A stretch of 64,000 nucleotides of DNA. It comes from Echeneis naucrates. Taxonomy: Eukaryota > Chordata > Actinopteri > Carangiformes > Echeneidae. Under the pieces are notes generated by a model. The model searched no databases. It saw only the letters and a list, made by a program, of their open reading frames with translations, and was not told where the DNA came from. Made by a program: the position numbers and the translations under genes. Below, in pieces: positions 12,601 to 33,720 of this stretch; within the stretch, counting starts at the first letter, position 1, and each line of letters starts with the position of its first letter. The DNA lies in the NCBI RefSeq assembly GCF_900963305.1, contig NC_042518.1:6241548-6305547 (forward strand), read 5' to 3'.

Positions 12601-15600
12601 TTCATGTTTCCAAATGTCTTAGCTGCTGTTTTGTTAACAGTGAGCAGGGTTACTCTTTGCAAATCCTTGTACCTGAGAGTGTTAACCATTAACCGGTGAC
12701 TCCACCACCAGTAACCACGTCTGATCCTGTCACTGCTATAAATGTACCGACTACCTGGGGTATTGTTTGCTCCATTTTAAGGCACTGGATGGTTTGTTTT
12801 GAGCCTTGGAATCAGGGAGCCTTGAACCTTCAGTGATATTTCATGACCAGTCACTCCCCCCAGTCTAATCCAGCTGGGCTTTGACTCACCCCTCTTTGCT
12901 CTTAGTCATCCTTAGAAATCCTGTTTGGTTTTTTGTGAACAGTGATGCAGTCTTGGGGATCTGTCCTTGTTTCTGTGGTAGCTTAATGTGCTGATGTGAG
13001 GTGGCTCTCAGTAATGTGGGGAGAACAGCTCACCTCCAGACTGGCTGTTTCATCGCTCCTACAATGAGCTGGCTTTTGTAAAAAATTAAGTGCAGATAAG
13101 TACATAAGCAACACTTTAGTCACACTTTGTACTGAACTTGTAATTATATGGTTGCAGAATCCCAATCCACAGGTTTGCTTTCCTAATCATACAATATGTT
13201 CATGGCAACAACAAACTATGGACCTGAAAAAATACAACACACAGTCTGTGATTCATTATCTAATTGCATAATTTTTATTTCATAGTTCTGTTTGCACAGC
13301 CCTGCCCATGTGATTACAGACATTGAGATACATGTTTAAAGAAAACATGTGTTCGGACCTGGACTGTACAGTTTGAATTTGAGGTGAAAGGATATATATT
13401 TTAAAAGACCCATTTTTGTTTTTCTGTAGATCATGGGAAGTGTAGCTGTGGCTTCTGCCAGTGTGATGCCGGCTGGAAAGGAGAAAACTGTAACTGCACA
13501 ACGCGCACAGATACCTGCATGTCCAGCGTTGGCCTGCTGTGCAACGGCCGCGGTACTTGCGAGTGTGGGGTCTGTCAGTGTACTCAGCCCGGTGCTTATG
13601 GATCTACCTGTGAGAAATGCCCCACCTGCCCTGATTCCTGCACCATTAAAAAGTGAGTTTGGTTGATGGTACACTGTCGCTTTATATCTAACAGAGTCCA
13701 ACCTCAAAATATTGTGATGTTTTAGGCAGAACATCTAAAGCATTTTAATGCCTAAGCAATCATAAAAGTTTTTTCTTGAGGTTGGCAGTAGAGGAAATGC
13801 CTCAGAGCTTGTTTCCCAGGGTGTACTTAACAAATTCCATGCAATGTACCGTGACATTAGCTTATGAGACCAAATTATGACATTTTGACCTCAGAGTAGT
13901 TCAAAATGGGAACATAATTATGGACAGTAAACCTCCCTTCAATAGTGTTTTTGTGTTTTACAAACTGTAAAATTTGAAAATGGCCCTGCGACAGACTGAG
14001 GACCTGTCCAGGGTGTACCCCACCCTCACCTAATGTGAGCTGGGATTGGCTCCAGCATTCCCCGTTACCCAGAAACGGATAAGTGGTGGAAGATGAATGA
14101 ATGAAAATTTGAAAATGTGAGACTTTCTGTGAGAAGTTTGCATTTTAGCTTCCTCCCACAGTCAAAAGGATGCCTCTCCATGTCAGCCATGTGGTAGACT
14201 GTCCAGGGTGTACCTGCTCTCTTCAAATGTTAGCTGGGAGCTCACACATGATCCTAGAAAATTAAATGAAAATATGAATATCCATTAAAGATCCCATGTT
14301 ATTAGCTGTTTTCAGGCCCTGCAATTCACTGGAAACAGGCATTAGAGCAGAGAAATGGAAAGATTGTGATGTTTTAACATTTCAGGATGAAGCAACTACT
14401 CCCACACATTAAACAAATTCAAATGCAGTTCCATTTACAGCAGCAAAAAGGTCAGCCTTCTCCCATGGCCTTGACAGCCAGCAGATACTAACACAGGTTC
14501 ATCTTGACATATCTATACTCTTTGTGTTTCTAATCTGTCATCCACCGGGAGACAAGACACACGTTGCTACTGAGAGTAAACTTGAAATTGTATAAAGGTT
14601 GCAGATTTGGACTCTGTTTGCAGGAAATGTGTTGAGTGTCAGCACTTCAAGAGAGGGCAGTACATCGAAGACAACAGCTGCAGCCGAATCTGCAAAAATG
14701 AAATCGTAGTTGTGGATGAAATTGGTGAGAAATCTTCCATCTTTTATTCCTTTACTAATCCCGAGCTGCTGTGCAGCTGTACCATTTTTTATGTGTTGAT
14801 ATATATATGTTGTTTTACATTACCTTTAATAATTTCAATAACTATGTCTCATCCCATATTCTTATTTCATCTTTATCCCAGTTTTTCATGACCGAAATGC
14901 AGTGAATTGCTCATACAAAGATGAAAACGACTGCGTGGTGCACTTCCAGTACTACGAGGATGAAAGTGGCAAATCCATTCTGTTTGTGTTGAAAGAGCCA
15001 GGTACTGTAAACGTTTCTGCATCATCATGTTTTTGGTGCACTATTAGGGCAGAAAAATTTGTTATCTATGCCGCATCTCAGCATTTTTAAGTTGGACTCT
15101 GGTAAAAGGTAAGTTGTGTCTTTAAATTTACGGAACTCATTTAATCATTACATGAAGACTGTTTTTCAAGAGAATGCAGTCTCAAAAAAAAAAAAAAAAC
15201 ACATACCACAGAAACCAAAATACATTAGTGTCCTAAAATGTTGTGCAGTGGAGTGTCTGACTCTGAAGCGAGTGTGCTCCACTGCTCAACAACCATCAAA
15301 GTGAAACTATGATTGGGAATTAATTAACTTTTTGAATTAACCCTCTCTGTCTCCCATCTACCAGAGTGCCCTGAGGGTCCAGACATTTTGGTTGTGCTCC
15401 TGGCGGTGGCTGGGGCCATTCTGCTTCTAGGCCTTGTTGGCTTGCTCATCTGGAAGCTGCTAGTCACCATCCACGATCGCAGAGAGTTTGCCAAATTTGA
15501 GGAGGAGAGAGCCAAAGCCAAATGGGATACAGTGAGTGTATATAATTTACATAAAAAAAATCCTGCAAAAGGATTTAACAAATCCATCAGACACAAACAA

Positions 15601-15730
15601 AGGAGCAGGAATGAAGTACCATCTCTAGGACAGCGACTAACTGACCTGTCTTTTTTTCCTAAAGGCCAACAATCCCTTGTATAAAGGAGCCACTTCCACC
15701 TTCACCAACATAGCATACCGAGGCAATTAA
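6615..15730 (+). CDS. itgb3: Integrin beta-3
   Basis: Fifteen coding exons: 6615-6681, 7794-7879, 8145-8343, 8491-8743, 8856-9018, 9117-9278, 9365-9460, 9545-9634, 9749-9883, 9958-10387, 13430-13652, 14624-14724, 14882-15001, 15365-15531, 15665-15730. They give 785 aa (human ITGB3 788). The product pairs with alphaIIb or alphaV as an RGD-binding adhesion receptor. Order: signal peptide (about 1-22), Cys-rich PSI domain with [14 protein letters not shown], beta-I domain with MIDAS DLSFS (D142, S144, S146) and [12 protein letters not shown], hybrid domain, Cys-rich EGF repeats, beta tail, membrane segment about 716-738, and cytoplasmic tail with NPLY (767-770) and NIAY (779-782), the talin and kindlin motifs. 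The specificity loop is CYGIDQQC (human CYDMKTTC). The start of exon 3 is uncertain: 8145 or 8154 both keep frame. Teleosts usually have itgb3a and itgb3b; which this is cannot be told. Confidence 0.95.
10413..10441 (+). repeat. (GTTT)n microsatellite in itgb3 intron 10
   Basis: Tandem GTTT units running into a T run. The tract lies immediately 5' of the duplicated exon-8 fragment and may have helped the rearrangement that placed it. Confidence 0.8.
10449..10518 (+). repeat. Perfect 70-bp copy of itgb3 exon 8 end plus donor, inside intron 10
   Basis: Positions 10449-10518 are identical to 9589-9658, exactly 860 bp upstream. The copied piece is the last 46 bases of exon 8 and the first 24 bases of intron 8, including the GTAAAG donor. 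There is no AG acceptor directly before the copy, only a T-rich stretch, so it is unlikely to be spliced as a full exon. It is either a very recent segmental copy or an assembly artefact. Confidence 0.95.
10995..11037 (+). repeat. 11-bp tandem repeat
   Basis: About three and a half imperfect copies of GCTTTCATAAT in itgb3 intron 10. Small and degenerate, with no evident function. Confidence 0.6.
13976..14104 (+). repeat. Teleost interspersed repeat (LINE/SINE-like tail)
   Basis: Lies in itgb3 intron 11. It contains ACCTGTCCAGGGTGTACCCC, then AGCTGGGATTGGCTCCAGC and a GGATAAG block ending in an ATGA-rich tail. I recall this arrangement from a very common fish repeat with a short tandem tail. 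The exact family name cannot be assigned by eye. Confidence 0.6.
14155..14240 (+). repeat. Degenerate second copy of the same interspersed repeat
   Basis: About 60 bp after the first copy, in the same intron. It shares CTGTCCAGGGTGTACC and TTAGCTGGGA with that copy but has decayed further. Confidence 0.4.
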
Positions 15731-15895
15731 CTGCTAAATGGGATCAGACAAACTCAGGGTTCAACGACAAAGATGGAATGTAGAAGCACTGATGCGGGAA
15801 GAAGCTCACATTTTCATGTGACAAACTACTGTAGCTGAAGAGTAGTTATCACTGTCAACAATGTGATGTAATGATTGTACATATTGTAAAACAAA

Positions 15896-15901
15896 AATAA
15901 A
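15896..15901 (+). terminator. itgb3: Polyadenylation signal of itgb3
   Basis: AATAAA lies about 165 bp after the itgb3 stop codon. Longer 3' UTRs ending further downstream cannot be excluded. Confidence 0.6.
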
Positions 15902-15959
15902 TAGAAATGTTAATATAAGTCACAGGTGGTTGAATGACCTTTGGTTTCCTGTTATGGCT

Positions 15960-18900
15960 CAATCAGATTGAAGTTCAAACAATTCCACTGTCAGGTTACA
16001 TGACTGCAATATTTGTTGTTTGGGATTTTCGGGTATTAATTTTTTTTTTTCATTTTTGAAATTGTTCATATTTCTAATTCCTTTTCCAGATGGATAGGAT
16101 TCTTACATTGACTGTTATGCTAAATTGGCACTGTCGATGTAGACTGCATTATTTAAACATGATCAAAGGGCTCTCGTGTACATTCAGTTTTCCTTTTTTC
16201 CTAATACAGAATTGTTTATCCTCATGGCTTTTATATGACTGTAGCACTGTGTGGAGTAGTTAAATGATAAATCTGGGATTCTTAACGTAAGGTTTATTTT
16301 CTCATGTCTCTGAGGGTAAATTACTGACGACAGAAAGCTTTGCAGTCTGTCAACCGTTGAGCAAGAATTATACACACAACTGCTAACCAGCTGCTCCAGT
16401 GTAATGAACGGGGCATCTGATGCAACAAAGTGTCCATTTTAAATTCCTGGTTTTGTCACCAACAGGATCAGATTGCTATTATAAGTATCTGAATATGTTA
16501 TAGATAGGATTCCCAGTGACATGGACTTTCTTATTAAAGTAAATAATAAGATTGTGTTTAACTTTTTCTCTCTATTTAATGCCAACAGACTCCATCAACA
16601 AAAACTATCATTTTACTGTTTGCTGGTCTTCCTTGATCTGTTTACATTGCAACAATTGTATAACATTCTTGGTTAACATTGGACTGATTATAAAGGTTTT
16701 TGTCCAGATTAATTATAATGCCTTTAAAATCCCGCCATTATCCTTTGACTGCAGCCTTTACGCTGACCTGGTTTACATTACTGTGGTCCATATTGTTTTT
16801 AAAATTGATCAAATATCAACTGTATAAATGCTGTTAGATGTTTGTTTTTGTTTTTTTAATTGTTGCATCATCACCAGTTTTTTGTGTTTGTTGGAAAAGT
16901 TTTACTGCTCATTTTATTTGTAAATCTGCTTAGGGAAATTGGAGCTATATATTTTTTTTATTTTGGTTGATTTTTCTACCGACCAACACAGTTATACAAA
17001 AATACCATTGTGTTTATTTGTGTAAATGGGTAGATTATATGAACAACAACATAATGCCATGTTTTGAACTTGTTCCTTTGCAAGTTCATTGTGAGGGGTA
17101 TTTTTGCTGGACAGCTCTGGCCCTCTCTCAGGACAGCCTGAGAGCTCATTGCATCCTTGTTTGCTTGTTTACCTTTTGCACATTTTTTTTATTGTAGTTT
17201 GGCTCTTATTCTCTATACAGAGGGGATGCATAAAGACTCTTGAGTGTATCTGACTTTACCATTTTTTTCATGTGATTCTTGCCATTTGAGTTCCTCTCAG
17301 CTGATTTACAAAAGCGTAAAAGAGAAGTTATTTGAGAGTCATTCTTGACATCAAGACAATAAGTGCTAAAAATAAATAGAGAAATGCCATCCTTCTGTAC
17401 TTACTCTGGGAGATGTTCCTGTCCTTGAGTGTGCCTTTTGGGTAATATAATAACTCTGTGCTGTCTAGAGGTGCTAAAGAGTATGTGGTGACACAAATAC
17501 AAAGATGCCCAGCAATTTGTTTTATAAGTCTCTTTATAGCCAGCTCAAAAATGGTGGTTAACTTGCACCTCAATAAGACACCTCTATGGTTATGTGCACA
17601 TTCAATTTTAGTTATCAACTGCAAATCCACATATGTCAGAGATGAACACAATAATTAACACTTAAGCTCTTCAAAACTGTAGATTGAAATATCTCTCTGC
17701 TAATAACTCCCATCATAATTACAGCTACTAAGCTACAATATCAACCTGTAGGGCTGTGTAAAAAAAAAAGCTTTTTTCTTTTTTTTTTGTTGGGGGGGGT
17801 TAGGTGCAACCTCTCTCTTTCTACTTGCTCATAGAAGCAGGCCTTCCTCAAAAGCCATTCAAAAAGCCCAGACCCAGTCTGCTTGTTAGAGCACAAAGGT
17901 AGAACTTATAATGTTGGAAAGAATCCACAAACAACAGGAAAAGGAAATGGAAGCTGAGATGACAAAACCACAAGACCACACAAAGCTGCAGAGAGCGAGA
18001 GGGAAAAGGAGCTTAAGGAGGCCAAACCAGTAAACGGCCTTTTACGGACGAAAAGCACCCACACATGTACTTCTCCTAACGTGACAGCATTTTCACATTC
18101 TTCATATCTAATTGGTGCTGTGAGTAGAGTTGCTATTTTATCTGCATCCTGTTTCATTCTAAACAGCAGCTAGATCATTAGACCGGCGTACCAGCTTCAT
18201 AGGATCAAGGCTGGCTTTGCTCTTGGATGTCGCCTTGACCCAGTGGAGGGAGGGGGAAACAGGAGAATGATGGCAAAACTATCTTCCCTGTGGGAGAACA
18301 TCTCCCACACCAGGCAGTACTAGCTAGCAGATCTGTGCAGTCTCATCAGCAACAGACTGGCACGCCTGTGGTTAGTTAAGGAGAGACAACATGTCCTTCC
18401 TTCCTGATGCTGTCAGTAGATCCCTCCCCACACACACACTCTCTCTCTCTCTTGTCTTCAAGCTGATGCTTTATACGCAAAAAAAAAAAAAGATCAGCAG
18501 GTCAGGATTTGTGTCACCACACCTTGTTCATAGCAGCTTGATGAAGTAGTGCTGTATCAGTACACCATGTATTTCCATATTAATCAACTTGAGGTTAAAA
18601 TACAGCTACAACAAATATGTAGTCTGTTAAAATTTTACTGACACCTTAAATATGTTATGGCTTTGTATTTTCTAAATGAATTACTTGCTAGTGACACTTA
18701 GAAATCAGAATGTGGGGAAATAGTAACTCCACTTAGCTTTCATAGTCTAATCTATTTTCTCAGTGGTATACTGTTGCATCTCTCCTGTCTTCTGCTGAAC
18801 ATCACAGTTCACTGTTGTTCTAAATGTTAAATTTCTATCTGTTCTACTGGGGGTCTTTGTAAATGTTGATCAGTCCAGATGACTTTAAAGTCAGTACAAC

Positions 18901-19560
18901 AAACAGGTGAAGGTTGTTGCAGGTCTAGTCAATGACATGTTCTACGAAGATAAATATAAAATCTTTGCCATCGCGCATTCTGAAAACCACACTTGACACA
19001 TGACTGCTCTCTGTAAAAATTATTTATCAGGAAATAACTATATTGAGGTCAAAATATACGTGTATGTGATGGTTTCTGTGGCAAGACCAGAGTGCAGGAG
19101 AATGGTTTGTATCCAGGTGTTAAACCTAAATATGGTTACAGAAAGCAATTCAATAATACGTGTGAGAAAGCTCTTAATTTCTATACCAGTAACAAGTAAG
19201 CACAGTTGTTTCCTATTTTATATGAGGTCTTTCAATCAAACAGGCTCACCAGTGAAGGTAATCCTGGTGTGTGTCTCCCTCTGCTGTGTGAACACTGAGC
19301 TGCTCACCTACAGCCCACCTGTAGATGTGAAGCGTTTAAGTTCGTTTGGTTGAGTAAAAAAACAACAAAGAAAAAAAGTTACATTAGTTTGTTCATTTGA
19401 CAAACAATCTGTCGTGACTACAATAATGCGTAGACACGGTGTTGGGGCGAATAGACGCATGAAAAGATACGTGGGGGAAACCTTCCGATGTGCCTGTCCA
19501 TATTTACACCCAATTAAACGTATTTCAGTTTAACCTCTGGCGAAAGTTAATATTTCCCAG
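15960..19560. other. Intergenic region between itgb3 and mettl2a, no gene seen
   Basis: About 3.6 kb with no convincing coding region. It is AT-rich to about 17300, with A/T runs near 17760-17790, a CA/CT microsatellite near 18430-18455 and an A run near 18480-18491. Part of the proximal segment could be an extended itgb3 3' UTR. Confidence 0.5.
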
Positions 19561-19622
19561 GGTTAGTGAACGCAGCACAGTTCAACGTACGCCGTTCTTC
19601 CTTCCTGTGCGTCAGTTCCAAC

Positions 19623-22503
19623 ATGGCGGCGCCCCACGCCGCGGCCGCAGTGGAGCCCGGCAGCGGTGAGACCGGGCTGATCCTGCCGGATCCCTCCACC
19701 GGAGACCCGAAGAGACCTCAGTTCGGGACCCGGTTCCTTACAGACCCGCGGCAGGTGTTTCAGCACAACGCGTGGTCAGTGACTTTTCCGAGGAGTCTCA
19801 CATAGAAAAGCTGTCATTTGGGAGCGATCAGTGATTGTTATTTCTGTTTATTGTTTTGACTAGATGAATTTATATTATGTTGTGACATTTGGACGTACAA
19901 AAGGCTAAAGACGTAAAATGCTAAAATAATAAAAGTAAATTAATCAGCGGATCGTTTATTTCAAAATGATTTGGCTTGATAAAATGAAATGAAAAGAAAA
20001 GTGAGAACCATTATCTGTCTGAACTTGAAGTGAATTCCTGAAATATCTTGTTAGGTATGTTTCATTAATAGATGAATTCATTCACTGCTTTCCATCTCCA
20101 AGTGTTATCTAAAAGTGTTCCTGTCAAACATAACTGTATGAAGTGATCTGAATAAGATCTATCCTCCAACATCTGAATGGAAATTAAAATACTTTTTAAA
20201 TATAATAAGACTGAGATTGCAAACGTCGCTTCACCCACACTGGATAATAGTTTTCTATTGTCAACAGGGACAATGTGGAGTGGACTGAGGACCAAGAAGC
20301 AGCTGCTAAAAAGAAAGTCCAGGAAAACAGTCAGCCTCTACCTCCAGAAAAACAAGGTTGGGATGTTTTTGTCAAGAGTCATGACTCTAAAAGAGGACAG
20401 TGTCCCCCAATGTGATATACACATTAATTTTCTGTGTGCTAACCGATACAGATATTGACCTTCACTTTATAACTTAATCTTTTTATTTGTATTATATAAC
20501 ACATGTTATATTAAATACTTATTGATCATTGAAAAAACAAAACTAGATCCGCTGCCTTTAATTAACAACAATTAATGCTCACCTTTGCTTATGCAGTGTA
20601 TTTGTCCTACCAGGCCATTTTGATCTTCTTTGTGATGATTTGTAAACCTGGTAAAATGCACTAGATTATGATTTTAACATTGGCTTTTGATGCTTTACTT
20701 TATCTTGCAGATGAATATGACAGCCGCGCCAACGAGTACTGGAATGATTTTTACACAATCCATGAGAACCGTTTCTTCAAAGACCGTCACTGGCTCTTCA
20801 CAGAGTTCCCAGAGTTGGCCCCTCAGTGCAGCCAGAATCATGAATCCCACCCTGCAGACACCGGTGATGGTCAGCAAGACAACCTTAATCGAGAACAAAG
20901 CAGAGAAGTTGCAGATGGGGACTTTCCTGGCTCCTCTGCCACTTATCGCATTCTGGAGGTGAGAGGTTCATTTGCAAAAGGGTACTTAATCTTGCCCCAA
21001 ACACATTTAATGACAAAGAAGAGCTTACTGCACTGCAATTGGAGGAGGATTGGTAACTTGGTAACTCTGTAAAAATTAACATTTTTGTGAATTGTGTCTT
21101 TTAGATCAGATGCTGGAAAATAAACAGGTTGCATTGAATTTTAAGGATGTATAGGTTTTCTATTAACTGCAGCAATCTGTATTTCGTGAGGGGGTGCTTT
21201 ATATGTAACTATTTGTCAGTGAGTGCAAACTTAAGTGGAGTCAAAATCACTTATGAATTGATGTACAGGTTGGCTGCGGTGTGGGGAACACAGTTTTTCC
21301 AATTCTGAAGACCAACAAGTAAGTACAGATGAGCCCCAGACGTTTTAAGGTTATGGGCCATATTTTAACATTTAAGAGTCACTGGAAGATCCACTAAACT
21401 GCAGCTCTGCTTTTCATAGTGACCATGGACTTTTTGTTTACTGCTGCGATTTCTCCAGCACTGCTGTGGAACTGGTCAAGGTGAGATGATTGGGCTCATT
21501 TAATGATAATGTAGCACTTACCTCAGGTTGTGGGCTAACTAATGAATGAAAATTACCTCCTTGTTACCAGACTAATCCTGAGTTTGACCCTGAGCGCTGC
21601 TTCGCCTTTGTTCACGACTTGAGTGATGTGGAAGCCAATTACCCCGTCCCTGAAGGAACTCTTGATGTTATAGTGCTAATCTTTGTGCTATCAGCACTGC
21701 ATCCTAACAAGTACAAACTTCTTTCCCTCCAAGTTTCCTTCTTCACTTCTTTTCTTGTTCTCACACAGTGTGATAATTAAATATTGCTGTGAACATCTCA
21801 TCCCTCTCCTAGAATGCAGTCGTCCATCAGTAGATTAGCTCGACTCCTTAAACCCGGGGGAGTGATGCTGCTCAGGGACTATGGGCGCTACGATATGGCG
21901 CAGCTTCGCTTTAAGAAAGGTTGCTTTTTTGGTTTCAGAACTGATTTCTGCATTAGGCCACACTCCAGCAACTTTTTGCATTTTTATTGTATTTGTGCTC
22001 ATAAATTTGTAAAGGAATATTGAAAACCACATTTGCAACAATTAGTCTTTGGACGTATTCTCAGTGTTTCTAATGGCACTCTTGAAAATAATGTAGCAGT
22101 ATATTGTGTAAGTGCATTCAAAGCTTCCAGTTTAATGTAGAATCCACAGACACATCATGTCCTTACTTCTTTTAGGAAGGTGCTTGTCTGAAAACTTCTA
22201 CGTTCGAGGTGATGGAACAAGGGTGTATTTTTTTACACAAGGTAATGGGGGACAATGTATTATTATCATTTTGCAGATTTTATGCTTTGATTTACAGAAT
22301 AATGCATATGAAAATATTTCTTTGCTCTTTGTATTTCAGATGAACTTCATGAGCTGTTCACAGAGGCAGGGCTTGAGAAAGTGCAGAACCTCGTAGACAG
22401 AAGGCTGCAGGTGAACAGGGGCAAACAGCTCACCATGTACAGGGTGTGGATCCAGTGCAAGTATCGCAAGGCTCCACTTGAGCTACCTGAGACACAGGAC
22501 TGA
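19623..22503 (+). CDS. mettl2a: tRNA N(3)-methylcytidine methyltransferase METTL2
   Basis: Nine coding exons: 19623-19774, 20268-20356, 20711-20958, 21269-21318, 21420-21480, 21571-21710, 21813-21919, 22176-22241, 22340-22503. They give 358 aa (human METTL2A 378). The enzyme makes 3-methylcytidine at position 32 of certain tRNAs, using S-adenosylmethionine. The N-terminal part has [25 protein letters not shown] and [14 protein letters not shown]. The class I methyltransferase fold starts with the SAM loop EVGCGVGN (about 163-170), then [44 protein letters not shown] and the C-terminal [18 protein letters not shown]. The start at 19623 (ACATGGCGGC) lies in a GC-rich promoter region; an upstream in-frame ATG would add a poor extension. 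Its place just ahead of tlk2 on the same strand matches the human METTL2A-TLK2 arrangement. Confidence 0.94.
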
Positions 22504-22844
22504 GGCAGAGGGGAGGAACCCTGCCCGGCTCGACCTTCAGCCCCAACTGAAAATAGGCCTGAGATCAAGGCGGTGCTGGCTTTTCTCAGAGGATGTGTGG
22601 GAATTCAGGTGCTGTATTTTGATTTTGCTAAATAGAATGCAACCGTTACGTACCACAAAACTCTACCATCTCAGTTGCATTGGCAAGTGTGTTGATAGAC
22701 TATTTTATGACCAGTGTTCCCAGTGGTGCTGCAATCACTGCTACAAGACTGAGGATTTCTCATTGTCTGCTGATAAGTTCAGTAAATGGAGAAAAGGGCT
22801 TGTTACCCCCTAAATAAGTCTCTTTACTGCCAGAGGCTGTTTTT

Positions 22845-22850
22845 AATAAA
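22845..22850 (+). terminator. mettl2a: Polyadenylation signal of mettl2a
   Basis: AATAAA about 340 bp after the stop codon. Another AATAAA near 22918-22923 is an equally good candidate. Confidence 0.5.
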
Positions 22851-23269
22851 CTGGTGTTTTGATAAAAAATAAATTGCATGTTTTTAACACTTAATGGCCT
22901 TTTTGTACATGGAAGATGAATAAAAATCGAAACTGTAACTCTTGATTTGGCATTTCTTTGATTATTGCTTCTTATGCCACCTTATCTGCCAACACTATCT
23001 TGAATGCCTCAATCTTTGTTTTTGCTTAAATGGGTTCTTGTAATTTATTGATGTTACGCAAGTACAGCATGTGGGTGTGAGTGTGATGGTGATGGTAACT
23101 TTGTGGTGAGTGATCATTTTACTTTAGTTTGGTGATGTGGGTGGGCGCTGTTAAACTGTGTGGCGCACACCGGGATTTGCCATTGGTCCAGACCAGAGAG
23201 TTGGGGCAGGCCTGGTCTGAGCGAAGGTGAACATTCTTGATCAATCTCACGAGAAAATATGAGATTTTA

Positions 23270-23873
23270 CTGATTATTGTTTACATTGCAAGAACATGAG
23301 AACCGAACCGAATCGATCCGGATTCAGCTAAAAACGGCTTACGACAGCACAACTGCCGAAACAGATTGGGTTTGTCCCCCGCAGCGCCCAAGGAAGGCAA
23401 CTGGAGGCGAACTTTGTTTTGATCGACCTGAGAGAAGGACCCGAAATCCATCGCACCACCGGGAGAGTAGAGGATAGGGGGGGGGGGGCAACTAACGCTG
23501 GCTTAAAGACATCATTTATACCTGGTGAAAAGCGAAGAATCTCGAGGGTCGCCATTGTCTGCAAGGACGGTATCCAACCTAGGCACGGTATGGTCCTCGG
23601 GGACAGGGATGTGATGGGGATCCCCGCCTAAGGAGTGCAGAAACGCGGGTTTGGGATACCCGGAGTTGTCGAGGCCTCCAAGGGGATCCTCCGTCGTCTG
23701 CCTTGAGCCGAACCGCGCGGTCCCGTGTCACGACCGTTAACAATCAGCACGCGAGGATCGAGGCTGTGAATGCGGCCTAGCCTGGGAGGGTCTGCTGAGC
23801 ACCGGGGAAACAACGGGGACGGTTTTAGGGTTAACATCAGGCCCTTCGGAGGACCGATAAAATATTAAAGTAC
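23270..23873 (+). promoter_or_regulatory. tlk2: CpG-rich promoter and likely non-coding first exon of tlk2
   Basis: A GC- and CpG-rich stretch unlike the AT-rich DNA on both sides. It starts about 350 bp after the mettl2a polyadenylation sites and contains a short G run near 23478-23487. A consensus donor, GTAAGTAT, lies at 23874, so a non-coding first exon ending there fits. The first coding exon is about 1 kb downstream. The inference rests on composition and the donor only. Confidence 0.5.
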
Positions 23874-24023
23874 AGTAAGTATCTCGTTAGGGTGTCGAAC
23901 AAAATCATATATCGACATATATGTCTCGTTAGGGCAAGTCCTGGCGTCGTGGTCCGAGCACCTGACAACAGAGCTGGGATGCTGCTTTTTGACAGACGGG
24001 TTAACTTTAGCATGCTAGCCATC

Positions 24024-24290
24024 TAACGTTAGCTACCTTCTGTGAGTTAGTCATATGTAGCCTGGATGATATACTTTCATTTCTTGGTCGGTTTCTACTC
24101 AGACTGAAACTAGTCGTTTATAAATCAACATTGGCCTAATTTGGATACGTTTCCTCTCCTGAATATGATATAGTGTTACTAGCTAACGTTAACTGTTAGC
24201 TCCCAGGATGCTATGCTAAGTGATGGCCAACATCGATACGCTCGTTAGCTCATGTACTCAGTGCTAGCTAGCTACTTCGCTTATTATTCA
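24024..24290. repeat. Cluster of TAACGTTAGCT and GCTAGC palindromic motifs
   Basis: Near the likely tlk2 transcription start, related motifs recur: TAACGTTAGCT at 24024, a near-palindromic AGCTAACGTTAACTGTTAGC at 24181, GTTAGCT at 24244 and GCTAGCTAGCT at 24263. A related AACGTTAACC is at 24481. Their role is unknown. Confidence 0.6.
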
Positions 24291-24789
24291 CTGATGCTTC
24301 ATGTTTTATATTGTATCAGGGGCCAGTATGTTGTTTACCCGACCAGAAAAGCTTCGTCGTCAGAAGTTATCCAACAAAAAGGAGTAAAAGGACCCCCTAA
24401 ATGGACAGGAATGCCGCAGGATTTTTCTCTTAACGTATGCGAGCCACAGACAGAACAGTCAGTGTTGGGTGTGTAACTTAAACGTTAACCTTTGCACAAG
24501 CTAGCAAGCCGGGCACTTATTGTCCATTGTGGCCTTTTCCATTGCTGTTGAGTACACTTGGCAGTCCCTCCATTAGTGACCTTTCAAAACTCCAGCGCCA
24601 TGTAACTCAGGCCTATAATGCCAGGGCGTTATCACATGATGCTATAATTTTCCAAGCAGTTACTTTTTGCTGTTTTCATAGAGTACCTGAATTGTATGGC
24701 TGCTTCTTGGTTAACACACATGATAGTGGAAAACATTGTCAAGTTTATTGGTGACTCCAAACAGGAATTTTCCACATCCATTCAGCTAA

Positions 24790-32712
<7,923 letters not shown>

Positions 32713-33714
32713 GCCCATGCCCCTTAATGAGTGACTGAACCATTTGAAAGAGCCAAGGTGGGTGGGGGGGGTGCCATACAGTGTGCACTGCTCCCAACAG
32801 CATCCCGCCTAGTCCAAGCCACGCTGGTGGGACAACAGCAAGGGGTGCGTGAGAAGTTATGGATGGGTTGGAAGGTTTATTCCCAAGTCACCCCTTCATC
32901 TCTCTCATGTCCACCCACCTCCCCCTAACTGTCCTTCCTTCTCAATAGAGTGGCATTGCTCTGGGGGTCAAAGCCCTGGACGACTCACACAGCAAGGGGC
33001 GAGGTTTGGCACTGTGTAGGTTAAAATTGGGGTTCAGTGTTTGGGATTTTTCTTTTTCTGCTTAAAAAAAAAAGAGAATTAAAAAGAAGTATAGAACTGC
33101 TTCAGCTTGGCCAAATGAAAAGGACTGCAGAAGGCCTCATACCCATATGCACCCTCTCGCATACACCCCTGCATGAGCCATGCTGGTCTGAGATAGTCTG
33201 AACTCTGCAAGTTCAAACATTTCATTTGTTCTCATCTTCCTGAATCTAACTGAGAGAACCAGTCCGACCAGTTATTGTATTGAACCCCCAAATATCTATG
33301 GCACTACGTCATCCAAGTTGCTGTTCTGGGATCCTCCACACCCCACTTAAATTCCAGACCCAGATATTTTTTTGACGAGGAGGGACAGAAACATCTCCCT
33401 TCTACACCCTCCCTCTCATCTCCTCGTCAAATTCCTGTGACCAAAGCTTATAACTTCCAGCTGGTGGCAGTGTTCCACCTCAGTTTTTATAATGAATGGT
33501 TTTAGAGTTGTCGTTACATAATATGGAGTGGAAGCTATTGAGGAACGACCCCTTTTACATTTTTTTTAAACACTTTTCAATTTAACAAGTTCTAGGAGAA
33601 AATTGTTTTTTCAAGTTGCCTTTAATTAGAACTGTTATGGTTTTGATTGACACCCCCCCCCCCTTTACCATAAACACATATTTATTTAGTTATGTTTTGA
33701 ATTTACTTTTGGCC

Positions 33715-33720
33715 AATAAA
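33715..33720 (+). terminator. tlk2: Polyadenylation signal of tlk2
   Basis: AATAAA about 1 kb after the stop codon, after a GC- and C-rich 3' UTR start. A second AATAAA near 33960 follows a T run and could end a longer transcript. Confidence 0.5.
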
